Source: Bacteriovoracaceae bacterium (GTDB lineage Bacteria; Bdellovibrionota; Bacteriovoracia; Bacteriovoracales; Bacteriovoracaceae). From it: a DNA stretch of 41,813 nt. Shown here piece by piece: positions 1-7,769 of this stretch. The number at the start of each line of letters is the position of its first letter. The stretch's first letter is position 1. Position numbers and translations under genes: made by a program. Below the pieces are notes generated by a model. That model saw nothing but the letters and a program-made list of their open reading frames with translations. It was not told where the DNA came from and did no database searches. The stretch covers positions 1 through 41,813 of the forward strand of contig JARXAH010000077.1 in assembly GCA_029865945.1 (NCBI GenBank), read 5' to 3'.

Positions 1-97
1 TCTCAAGCAGTTGTCTAGCGCCCTTTCTAATGACGTCAGTAAAAGCATCATCAAAAGACGATGGTTTTTGGGGAAAATCTTTGATAACTTTATTCAC
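1..97 (-). CDS. IS256-family (mutator-type) transposase, N-terminal fragment cut by window edge
   Basis: Only the first 32 codons are inside the window. They contain DVIRKGARQLLE, which resembles the conserved N-terminal segment of IS256/mutator-type transposases (typically a 'REGARxML' motif before the catalytic DDE domain). I chose the GTG at 97 because an AAGGAG sequence lies 6 bases upstream of it (complement of 104-109). An in-frame ATG at 115 is possible but has no such site. The catalytic domain and the far end of the element are outside the window, so I cannot say whether the element is intact. The family call rests on a short motif and is moderately sure. Confidence 0.55.
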   Translation of the reverse strand, partial: MNKVIKDFPQKPSSFDDAFTDVIRKGARQLLE

Positions 98-154
98 GGC
101 GTACTCCTTTTCCATTAAAAAATTTGATCGTTTTATAATGACAGCGTACGCCAC

Positions 155-394
155 TTAATTATTCAAACACAACTTTCGGTCATACCTCCAACCTATATTA
201 GCTTTGTTAGTTCATTGGTCTTTGTATTACATGCTGTTCTCGCAATCATTTTAACCGCTTATAAAGTTGGAGTTCCCAGTCTTGCTCAATTAGGAAAAAT
301 TGCGTTTGTTGTTGCATCTTTGTTTTTTATTATTGCAATAATTTTTAAAAAAAATAAAAATCTAGGGCCTCAAGAGAATGAATTTATAGTTTAA
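155..394 (+). pseudogene. C-terminal remnant of an inner-membrane protein, probably disrupted by the adjacent IS
   Basis: This reading frame is open from about 155 to a TAA at 392-394. It encodes two clearly hydrophobic segments (around FVSSLVFVLHAVLAIIL and IAFVVASLFFIIAIIF) and a charged tail, as expected for the end of a polytopic membrane protein. There is no plausible start codon with a ribosome binding site. The frame begins next to a stretch at about 141-156 (acagcgtacgccactt) that may be the IS end. I read it as a gene truncated by the insertion. I do not recognise the family, and the exact junction is not determined. Confidence 0.35.
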
Positions 395-630
395 ATCTCT
401 AATGATTTTCTATAAATGTCCAACTATAAAACATATTTCATCTCGAAATTTGGTGTCCACAATTTGAATACAAATCAGATGTAAATGAAAAAATATACCA
501 AACCTATTAAACAACCCTCATCGTTATTAGGCATCGGTATCACCGCTGCAACACTCAGGAGCACGTCTCTGTCGTTTCAACCTAATGAAGAGTAAGGCCT
601 TTCTAGGCATTGTATTAGTTTGAATTCCAT
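395..630. other. gene-poor gap with one weak 36-codon ORF
   Basis: No recognised gene lies here. The only notable frame is a 36-codon ORF on the plus strand at 485-595. Its product is Lys-rich at the start, has a small hydrophobic centre (LLGIGITAATL) and ends in two glutamates. It has no Shine-Dalgarno sequence, so it is not called as a gene. It converges on the downstream end of the exported ALDH/ATP-grasp gene. No terminator with a convincing T-run was seen. Confidence 0.4.
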
Positions 631-3600
631 TTATAGTCCAGCACCGGTTTTTAGTTTTTTTAAAGTGAAATCGATTGATGGATCATCATAATTTTGCTCA
701 AGTAATTTTGAGGCAAGCTGCCTCTGATTTTTATTTAAAAAATAATTTCTAAACCATTCAAGATACTCAATTTTTGATATTTCTTCTTCCTTCCACTTTA
801 TCCATAAAGGATTTCCCTGTTTTTTCGCTTTAACCATCAGAACAATCGCACTAAGGTCATTTGAAGCGATGGCCGCTTTGGCCATGGAATTAAGTTCCTT
901 AATGATGGGTGTGTCTTGCTTCAGTATATTACTAAACAATTGATTAGCAATTAAAGGAAAAAGTTCTGGGTGAAGAGTGCCTGAGTTTGGGCCAAAATTA
1001 AATTCAATCACTTTCCACTGCGGCCTATTTTTTCCTTGAATCTTTGCAATATCAACACCAGCACTTAGCATCTTAAATTCTGGAGGTAGTTTATCTAAGA
1101 AATTTCTCTGCAAAAATTGAGAGGCTTCTTCCATGTCTTTTGGAAGGTAATTAAATCCAAACCGATCGCGAATGGACACAATTTCACCGTAGATAATATC
1201 AATTCGAATTTCAAAAGGTGTTCCCGTGATTGTTTTTAATATTGTTTGCTCTGGTTGAAAAAAAATTGCGGAGGGTTCAAATAGCAAGTGCGATATAAAC
1301 TTAGTATAGGCCTCTGCGCCAACTTGATTCAGAGCTGTATCCCAATTTTGTTGATGAATTTGGCCCTTAGAATTTAAGAAACTTAAAACTCTTCGGTAAA
1401 ATTCTAGCGCCATAATCTTGGGATTAGACAAGGAAGTCGCCACCACATTCCCTAAATCTGCCGTTGCGTATTCTCCAAAACCTTTAAAATAGGTTCCCTG
1501 AGGAAATAACAATCTCGTTTGGTAAAATATTTCATTAATTAACGAGACGATAGTGCCAATAGTTTCTGTTTTATGCAAACTCCACCAATGATAATCATTT
1601 CTTTCTAATTTACTTACCAGATCATTTTTTATTTTTTCAATCTTTTTAAAATTTTCTTTTTTATAATCTTTAAGCGCATCTAAAAAATAGCTTTCAAGGT
1701 AAACATCAGGCGTATATTTATCTGCAAACGCTAATTCGTGACCTTTGTTTTTTAGCAATGCTAACCAGTAGCCATTTCCAGAGAGAAGGTCGCGAGCTCC
1801 AGGGCCAACGTCATTGAACATTTTTCCGCCGATGGATTTAGAAGACACGTGAAGAAGTGTTGAATTAAAGAAATTATTTACTTGTGTTCCTGAGCGATCA
1901 TAGAAAAATGTTTGACCAGGAAAGCCTAGAAATCTTTCTAAGTCTGGTAGTGCCTCTTCTTCTAAATGTTCTTTGGGTACCATTCCACCATCAAATATCA
2001 ACTTAAAGGTAGTGCCTGGTTTGATAAGTGGCTCCCCACTCGCGAGGGGATAGTTGGTGCGTGGAGTATTAAAGTTATTCCAATCATTAATTAGTCTGGG
2101 TGAGCTTGGATCTCTTTTCATATTTTCGAGGAGTTTGTTGGAATATAATTTTTGAATTTTTCTTAAATCGCTGAGTGAGGTCAAAGAAGGAGATGCAGAA
2201 TTTTTTGGTAGTAATCCGTTTGCGAGATCTTTGGAGATAAGTAGGGGGCGGTTGTGTGTTTCAGCAGGTTTATTTGGCCTAATGATGGTGTATTGACTGG
2301 CGTCTTCTGAATGACCTCCAAAGGGAATGGAACCAGATTCTCCTACGAAGATAGATTCTCCGGGTACGACTCCATAACCGTAAGACATTAAGAGATAAAT
2401 TAAGTTAGTTGTAGGAGAAGTCGCGTAGGGTTTTCCTATGACCGATGCGTACATGGCAATTCTTCTTAGATCTTCACGACCTAGCAATCTTTTAATTTGT
2501 GCGTAATCATCATAAAAGATGATGGGAAGAATGGGAGAGTACAATTCAGGAAAGTGAATATCATTATTTAAGACATCAGTTAGATTGAAGCCTAACACGG
2601 TAGGATGAATAATTCTTCTTTCACTATCTGGTGCACCGATCTGGAAAATTATATTCGCAGCGTGCTCATTTAAAAAGTCTATCGGTTTGTTAAGATTTTT
2701 TGACATGTTCAACGGGGTGTAGGTTAAAAGTTCATCGCTTGAATTTCCATCTTTTGAAAAATGAAATTTCCCAACTTCACTACGAACTTTTTCCAATAGG
2801 GCGCTTCGATGACTTTTTGGGGCAAGATAAAAGTTGGGAAAAATACAATCTTGCCCAGAATTAATTCCAAGGCTTTCGGTCATAATTTTAACTGCAAGAT
2901 TGATATCAACATCTTCTGACATGATGAGCGGATTTGAACCTACTCCAAAACTAAAAAAGTGTAATGGCTTTTCTAATTCTTTGTGATTCGAAAAGTGTTT
3001 AGAAATGCTATTGACGATGGTTTTACTTGTCTCAGGAGAGCCCGTGAAAACCACATAGTCAACAGGTGCCCGGGGTGCATTTTTAATCTTTCCTAAAACA
3101 TCCTCATTTAAAAAATTTTGGTAAACTGTATTTTCCGGTGAAAAAAGAATTCTTAAATTATCCACATTCCACCCAAGTTTTTTCATTTCAGCGGCGATTA
3201 AGTTGTATAAGTTTACATAAATTTCACGCGTTGCTTCTGGTGTTCTAAACCAAATTTGATCTGTATAACTTAGAGGAATAAAGCCATTAAGAAAGAGTGT
3301 GTAGAGGGGAATATTTGTCGCTGCGTAAACAGCTCCGTGTTCAATGGATTTTTGAGAATTCAAAAGACGTAAAATAGATCCACCTTCCATCCAATTAACT
3401 TGATCAAGTGTATCGATGACTTGCGTCCACTCATAATTTATTCCTGGAGACGTTTCAATTTTTGCTAACTCAGCTCGGATTTGACCTTCCACTTTGAGTA
3501 ATGACGACTTTAAATTTTCAAAATATTGAGCGAGCTTTTCAGTCATTTTGTTTTCTGGAATACTTTTTAAAACCTTGTAAGGTGAAGGGGAAGTTTCATA

Positions 3601-4167
3601 GATCTTCCCACCTTTGGGATCAACGATGGAAATTACTGGCCCATAATTTCCCGGCCTTTGTCCCGCCCACTGAGTTGACCAATCTTCTAAAGTTTTTAGT
3701 AATGTTTCATCTTTGGAGTTCGAAGTGAGGATGTACTGATTTCTTCCTTGGTTTGCTCTCAAGCCTAATGTGGCAGCGACTCTCTTAGGGTTTTTAGTAA
3801 AGAGTACGACAAATATCCCATCGTTTTTAAAAAAATTACTTTGTAATTTTTCTAGCGATTGAATCAAGGTTGCGTCTCCTCCCGCTTGAACTACAAATTT
3901 TTTAACAAACTCCAGGTCTTGTTGACTTAATTGATTTGCGAGTAAAACTTGGTAATCGATTCCATTAATCTCTACTTCAACCCCATTATTGGTCGAAAAC
4001 AAGGAGCACAAATTAAAATCATTTTCAGCAGACCATCCTAAAATGGGAAAGAGAAGAAGAGAAAAAAATAGAAAAACGTTGCGAAAAACGTTGCAAAAAA
4101 CGTTGCACGTGAAGGAGCACGGTGAACTTAACGGGTGACAATCAATCCTAGCAAAAGTTGCATGCAA
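631..4167 (-). CDS. exported protein with aldehyde-dehydrogenase-like and ATP-grasp-like domains
   Basis: A 1178-residue protein. Residues 1-47 form a long signal sequence with a hydrophobic core (FLFFSLLLFPILG) ending at WSA-EN. Residues 48-240 are unassigned. Residues about 245-650 resemble the ALDH superfamily: FTGSPETS at 374-381 matches the NAD-binding FTGS motif, SGQDC places the catalytic cysteine at 441, ELYSPILP at 541-548 matches the EiFGPvlp motif, and FGGHSEDAS follows at 617. The usual LELGG glutamate is replaced (FSFGVG, 405-410), so the general base appears to be missing. Residues about 780-1090 look ATP-grasp-like, with a lysine in TYFKGFGEY (892-900), RID (988-990) and a metal-site-like EFNFGPNSG (1055-1063). 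The substrate is unknown. Export of an ATP-grasp-like protein is odd because the periplasm lacks ATP. The ATG at 4167 has only a distant AAGGA. It lies 110 bases downstream of the GT4 gene on the same strand. The ALDH assignment is fairly firm; the ATP-grasp assignment is moderate. Confidence 0.75.
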   Translation of the reverse strand: MHATFARIDCHPLSSPCSFTCNVFCNVFRNVFLFFSLLLFPILGWSAENDFNLCSLFSTNNGVEVEINGIDYQVLLANQLSQQDLEFVKKFVVQAGGDATLIQSLEKLQSNFFKNDGIFVVLFTKNPKRVAATLGLRANQGRNQYILTSNSKDETLLKTLEDWSTQWAGQRPGNYGPVISIVDPKGGKIYETSPSPYKVLKSIPENKMTEKLAQYFENLKSSLLKVEGQIRAELAKIETSPGINYEWTQVIDTLDQVNWMEGGSILRLLNSQKSIEHGAVYAATNIPLYTLFLNGFIPLSYTDQIWFRTPEATREIYVNLYNLIAAEMKKLGWNVDNLRILFSPENTVYQNFLNEDVLGKIKNAPRAPVDYVVFTGSPETSKTIVNSISKHFSNHKELEKPLHFFSFGVGSNPLIMSEDVDINLAVKIMTESLGINSGQDCIFPNFYLAPKSHRSALLEKVRSEVGKFHFSKDGNSSDELLTYTPLNMSKNLNKPIDFLNEHAANIIFQIGAPDSERRIIHPTVLGFNLTDVLNNDIHFPELYSPILPIIFYDDYAQIKRLLGREDLRRIAMYASVIGKPYATSPTTNLIYLLMSYGYGVVPGESIFVGESGSIPFGGHSEDASQYTIIRPNKPAETHNRPLLISKDLANGLLPKNSASPSLTSLSDLRKIQKLYSNKLLENMKRDPSSPRLINDWNNFNTPRTNYPLASGEPLIKPGTTFKLIFDGGMVPKEHLEEEALPDLERFLGFPGQTFFYDRSGTQVNNFFNSTLLHVSSKSIGGKMFNDVGPGARDLLSGNGYWLALLKNKGHELAFADKYTPDVYLESYFLDALKDYKKENFKKIEKIKNDLVSKLERNDYHWWSLHKTETIGTIVSLINEIFYQTRLLFPQGTYFKGFGEYATADLGNVVATSLSNPKIMALEFYRRVLSFLNSKGQIHQQNWDTALNQVGAEAYTKFISHLLFEPSAIFFQPEQTILKTITGTPFEIRIDIIYGEIVSIRDRFGFNYLPKDMEEASQFLQRNFLDKLPPEFKMLSAGVDIAKIQGKNRPQWKVIEFNFGPNSGTLHPELFPLIANQLFSNILKQDTPIIKELNSMAKAAIASNDLSAIVLMVKAKKQGNPLWIKWKEEEISKIEYLEWFRNYFLNKNQRQLASKLLEQNYDDPSIDFTLKKLKTGAGL
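4071..4106. repeat. three 12-bp tandem repeats inside the signal-peptide coding region
   Basis: Three consecutive copies of gaaaaacgttgc (the third begins with a instead of g) occupy 4071-4082, 4083-4094 and 4095-4106. In the minus-strand gene they encode repeated N-V-F-C/R units just before the hydrophobic core of the signal peptide. The unit is four codons long, so gain or loss of a copy would keep the frame. Confidence 0.85.
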
Positions 4168-4277
4168 TAAATGATTCCTTCATAAAGAAGTTGCAATGAT
4201 TACTCTAACTCAAGTTTCATGCTCGACATAGAATGAGGAAAAATTTTCCTCTTAAATTTATGAATAATTTGCTGGCC

Positions 4278-5441
4278 TCAAAAGTATTGAAGAAAATGGG
4301 GAAGCACCAGCTGATAATCATACTTTGAAAGTAGGGAATGTATTTCGACGTTTTTTTGATCGTTTTTGTTTTTTATTTCCTTATAAATGGCCTCCCCCAA
4401 TGAAGCTTCATCATCTGCTTTAAACAGTATTCCGTATTTACCATCTCCAAGAATTTCTTTCGTTCCACCATCCGCGCATCCAATCACCGTTGTTCCAGAT
4501 GCCATTGCTTCAAGTGTCACCATTCCATAACTTTCTTTGGGAGTGGGCATAAGATAGTGGTCGAGGGATCGATAAAGAGATCTCAAATCCTCTTGGTGCC
4601 CAAGAAATTGTACGTAAGGAGTTAAATTATTTTTTGTTATATATTCCAACAAAGTTTCATAATAATGTTGAGATTTTTTTTCACCAACTGTCGTATTTCC
4701 TACAAAGAGTAATTTGGGTTTTAAATCTGTGAATTCTTTTCCTTTTTTTTGGAGTAAGTAATGAAACGCTTTCAAAGCAAGAAGCTGCCTTTTTCCTGGA
4801 TCAATTCTTCCAAAGAGGCCAACGATAAAACTGTTTTCCTCTAAATTGTAAATTTTTCTAGCTGTGGACTTTATATTTTTTTCCTGTGCCATTTGGAGTA
4901 GGGACGTATCTTGCCAATAACTTAAATCAATTGGAAGTGGATGAAGAAAAACTCTGCTCTTATCCATATTGGTATGAGTGAGGACTTGAGCTTTAAGCCA
5001 TTCAAGAGGTGAGATCCAAGTGTTAAGGAGTGAAAATTTCCAGTTAAAGTAAAAGTTTTTTTTCACCACTCCCAGCTGCATTTGCTGAACGTAAGTAATT
5101 TGCAATTCCGGGAAAAAAAATTTCGTCCAGCAAGCAAGATCAATATCTACGGTAGACGTAATAAGTAGTTTATCAATATTCTTCTGCTTTAAGATTTTCG
5201 ATAATTGATAGGCACAAATGAGATCTAGTTTTTTAAATCTTCGATGAATCTTTGAAACAGATAAATTTGGATAGTCGATAAACTTTTTTGAAAGCTCACT
5301 CTTTTCATTTACGATACATTCCACATCTACTTTTAAGCTTAAATTTTTTGACCAAAGGGACCACTTAAAAAAATTAATTTCAAGCCCTCCCCAAGAGTGA
5401 GAGGTACATAAAAAAGCGATAGAGGATGAAAACTGAGACAT
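4278..5441 (-). CDS. glycosyltransferase, GT4 (group 1) family
   Basis: A 387-residue retaining glycosyltransferase of the GT-B fold, expected to transfer a sugar from a nucleotide donor to a growing surface polysaccharide at the cytoplasmic membrane face. The C-terminal half carries the GT4 signature: VGLFGRIDPGKRQ begins the donor domain, followed by LLFVGN, VQFLGHQEDL and then the E-x7-E nucleotide-sugar motif in PKESYGMVTLEAMASG, followed by GGTKEILGDGKYG. The N-terminal half has SHSWGGLEINFFKW, the Gly-rich acceptor-domain loop usual in this family. It starts one base from the divergent flippase gene, and the pair suggests a polysaccharide locus. The ATG at 5441 has a weak AAGG upstream. 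Donor and acceptor cannot be predicted. Confidence 0.85.
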   Translation of the reverse strand: MSQFSSSIAFLCTSHSWGGLEINFFKWSLWSKNLSLKVDVECIVNEKSELSKKFIDYPNLSVSKIHRRFKKLDLICAYQLSKILKQKNIDKLLITSTVDIDLACWTKFFFPELQITYVQQMQLGVVKKNFYFNWKFSLLNTWISPLEWLKAQVLTHTNMDKSRVFLHPLPIDLSYWQDTSLLQMAQEKNIKSTARKIYNLEENSFIVGLFGRIDPGKRQLLALKAFHYLLQKKGKEFTDLKPKLLFVGNTTVGEKKSQHYYETLLEYITKNNLTPYVQFLGHQEDLRSLYRSLDHYLMPTPKESYGMVTLEAMASGTTVIGCADGGTKEILGDGKYGILFKADDEASLGEAIYKEIKNKNDQKNVEIHSLLSKYDYQLVLPHFLQYF

Positions 5442-6809
5442 TTGATCTTACCTTGTGAAATACTACTGAGATATTTATTAATTATTTTTAACAGTGATCA
5501 TAGTTTGGAAAAAAAGAAAAATCTTCAATTTTATCTCTTTGGCTCGGGAATTTTGGTTCTTGAGCGTGCTTTTCGCATCCTCACTGGCCTATTTATTCAG
5601 GGTTATTTGGCCCGATACTTAGGGCCCTCCAACTATGGTTATTTAAATTTTACCATAAATTTTATTAGCATTTTAAACACTGTCGTTTTGTTTGGCTTTG
5701 ACGAATTTGTGGCAAAAGAATTCATTCACGAAGAGGTTCACTCTCTTCGAACGCTCAATAAAGTCTTAGGTATTCGCTTTGTCTTAAGCCTCTTTTGTTA
5801 CGGCCTAGTGATTGTGTCGGCCAAAACGTATTACGGAAACGATGTCGACTTAGGTCATTACTTGATGATTTATGGCATCGTCTTGTTTTGCCAACCACTG
5901 CTTATTTACGAGGTGTTCCTGCTCACCCATGGACATGTGGTAGAAGTCTTTAAAGGACGTTTAGTTTCTGGAATCATTGCCAACTTATTTAGAGTTTTTG
6001 GTTTTATCCTTCAGGCAAAAGTACCTTACTTTTTAGTTGCGACTTACGCCGACGATATCGTGAATCGATTTATAAATCACCTCTCCCTTAAACGAAAATA
6101 TAAAAATTTTCGGTGGTCAAAATGGTTTCCTGTGAACAAGGGGCTTACCCGGGAAGGCTTTTTTGCTTTCTTATGCGCGATTTTCATTTTACTAGAACGA
6201 AGAGTTACCCTTCTTGTTATGGAGCGAGCTGGGAATTTTCACGAGCTGGGAATTTTCACATCTGCCTACAGCATCATCGAGTACTCTTTGTTAGTGCCGA
6301 TGATTTTGATGGGCGTTTTTTTCCCAGGAGTGCTCCATGATCATGGTGAAGGAAAGAGTGGTGCCAAGTACAAAAATTCAAAATCTGAATACTATCAAAT
6401 TATTATCTTTTTAGGGTTTTTGTGCGGTGGTGGTTTATTTGTATTGTCTGACGTGGTGGTGAAAATTATTTTTGGCGATACCTACGCCACTGCTGCTAAT
6501 TATTTACGCTTACTTTGTGGCACTATTCCTATTTATTATTTTGCACTCGCGAGACTAAAAATTGCTCTACTTGAAAAACAAATTCGTCCTTGGGCCTACT
6601 TAGGATTGATGACTTTAGTTCTCAATATAATCTTTCAATACATAATGATTAAGCATGACAGTGTGGCCAGCGGATTATTCGCGTTTTACGGAATATTTTT
6701 CGCATCCAATTTGGTTTTTAGTTTCTTTTCACCCTTTATTAGAGAATCGGTAGGGGAATTCTTTAAAAGTATTTATTTCCCGGTGACTTTTTTTAAAAAA
6801 TATTTTTAG
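5442..6809 (+). CDS. Wzx-type polysaccharide flippase (MOP superfamily)
   Basis: A polytopic membrane protein of up to 455 residues with about 12 hydrophobic segments. The N-terminal region reads RAFRILTGLFIQGYLARYLGPSNYGYLNF, followed by a 'DEFVAKE' loop. This is the standard start of O-antigen/polysaccharide flippases (YLGP..YG..NF). The mid-region LGIFTSAYSIIE matches the 'lGiYs.Ay' motif. It would move lipid-linked oligosaccharide across the inner membrane and fits the divergent GT4 gene. The frame opens with TTG at 5442, directly abutting the GT4 start. TTG at 5505 (LEKKKNLQF) would better suit the family's short N-terminus, but neither has a good ribosome site. Its 3' end overlaps convergent metF by 17 bases. 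Confidence 0.85.
   Translation: MILPCEILLRYLLIIFNSDHSLEKKKNLQFYLFGSGILVLERAFRILTGLFIQGYLARYLGPSNYGYLNFTINFISILNTVVLFGFDEFVAKEFIHEEVHSLRTLNKVLGIRFVLSLFCYGLVIVSAKTYYGNDVDLGHYLMIYGIVLFCQPLLIYEVFLLTHGHVVEVFKGRLVSGIIANLFRVFGFILQAKVPYFLVATYADDIVNRFINHLSLKRKYKNFRWSKWFPVNKGLTREGFFAFLCAIFILLERRVTLLVMERAGNFHELGIFTSAYSIIEYSLLVPMILMGVFFPGVLHDHGEGKSGAKYKNSKSEYYQIIIFLGFLCGGGLFVLSDVVVKIIFGDTYATAANYLRLLCGTIPIYYFALARLKIALLEKQIRPWAYLGLMTLVLNIIFQYIMIKHDSVASGLFAFYGIFFASNLVFSFFSPFIRESVGEFFKSIYFPVTFFKKYF
6225..6258 (+). repeat. perfect 17-bp tandem duplication read in two frames
   Basis: The unit cgagctgggaattttca occurs twice back to back (6225-6241 and 6242-6258) inside the flippase gene. Because 17 is not a multiple of three, the copies are translated in different frames, giving RAGNFH and then ELGIFT. 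The reading frame stays open and the second copy produces the expected family motif. Confidence 0.9.
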
Positions 6810-7752
6810 CAATTTCATAAATGGAATCAGATTTCCCCATGCTGTAGTAATGCAGACACGGTACTCCGGCCGCCTTGAGTTGCTTAGATTGTTCGATGCA
6901 CCACTCGATTCCGATGGATTTAACAGCGATGTCATCTTGGCAGTCTTCGATCGCAAGAGATAATTCCTCTGGGATGTCGACATGAAAAAGGCTTGGAATA
7001 ATTTTTAGTTGTCTGCGGTGAGTAAGTGGCTTGAGTCCAGGAATGATAGGAACATTGATGCCATGGGCCCTGCAATTTTCCACAAATGAAAAATATTTTT
7101 CATTTTCAAAAAACATTTGGGTTACAATATAGTCGGCCCCTAATTCAACCTTTCGCTTTAAATATTTAAAGTCACTTTGCATGTTGGGAGCTTCAAAATG
7201 TTTTTCTGGATAGCCCGCCACTCCAACACAAAAATTCGTTTTGGTTCCCTGGAGCAAATCTTCATCAAGATAAATTCCTCTGTTCATTCCCATAATTTGC
7301 TCGATCAAATCACAAGCATAGGCATGTCCACCAGGTTCTGGCTGAAATCTATTTTCAGATTTAATCGCATCACCCCTTAACGCAACCACATTGGTAATGC
7401 CGAGATAATGTAAATCAATAAGTGCATTTTCGGTTTCTTCTCTTGTGAAACCACCGCAAATAATGTGAGGCACCGTTTCCACATGAAACTTATGCATGAT
7501 CGCCGCACAGATCCCCACTGTTCCTGGGCGTTTTCTTGTCACACGTTTTTCGATCAGGCCACGCTCTCTTTGCTTATAAATATATTCTTCGCGGTGATAA
7601 GTAACATTAATAAATTTAGGTTTAAATTCCATGAGCGGACTCATGTGGCCAAAGAGAACGTTAATACTTTCTCCTTTCAGGGGGGGGAGAATTTCGTAAG
7701 AAAATAATGTTTCCTTAGAGTTGTCACGAAAAAATTCATTAATGTTGGTCAT
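6793..7752 (-). CDS. metF: 5,10-methylenetetrahydrofolate reductase
   Basis: A 319-residue flavoprotein that reduces 5,10-methylene-THF to 5-methyl-THF, the methyl donor used by MetH next door. Recognisable family segments are the start FSYEILPPLKGESI (catalytic Glu in the first strand), FINVTYHREEY, a mid-region TNVVALRGDA (FAD and folate contact), FCVGVAGYPEKH, and GADYIVTQMFFENEKYF followed by VPIIPGLKPL. Length is close to the usual 290-320 residues. It lies 17 bases downstream of metH on the same strand, so the two are almost certainly co-transcribed. The ATG at 7752 is used, with the GGT of 'acaggtaaa' about 10 bases upstream as a weak ribosome site. Its 3' end overlaps the convergent flippase gene. 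Confidence 0.95.
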   Translation of the reverse strand: MTNINEFFRDNSKETLFSYEILPPLKGESINVLFGHMSPLMEFKPKFINVTYHREEYIYKQRERGLIEKRVTRKRPGTVGICAAIMHKFHVETVPHIICGGFTREETENALIDLHYLGITNVVALRGDAIKSENRFQPEPGGHAYACDLIEQIMGMNRGIYLDEDLLQGTKTNFCVGVAGYPEKHFEAPNMQSDFKYLKRKVELGADYIVTQMFFENEKYFSFVENCRAHGINVPIIPGLKPLTHRRQLKIIPSLFHVDIPEELSLAIEDCQDDIAVKSIGIEWCIEQSKQLKAAGVPCLHYYSMGKSDSIYEIAKNIF

Positions 7753-7769
7753 TGATTTTTACCTGTATA

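Noticed and set aside
6225-6258. Frameshift in the flippase from the 17-bp duplication
   Set aside because: The reading frame remains open on both sides and both halves match the family, so the gene is treated as intact.
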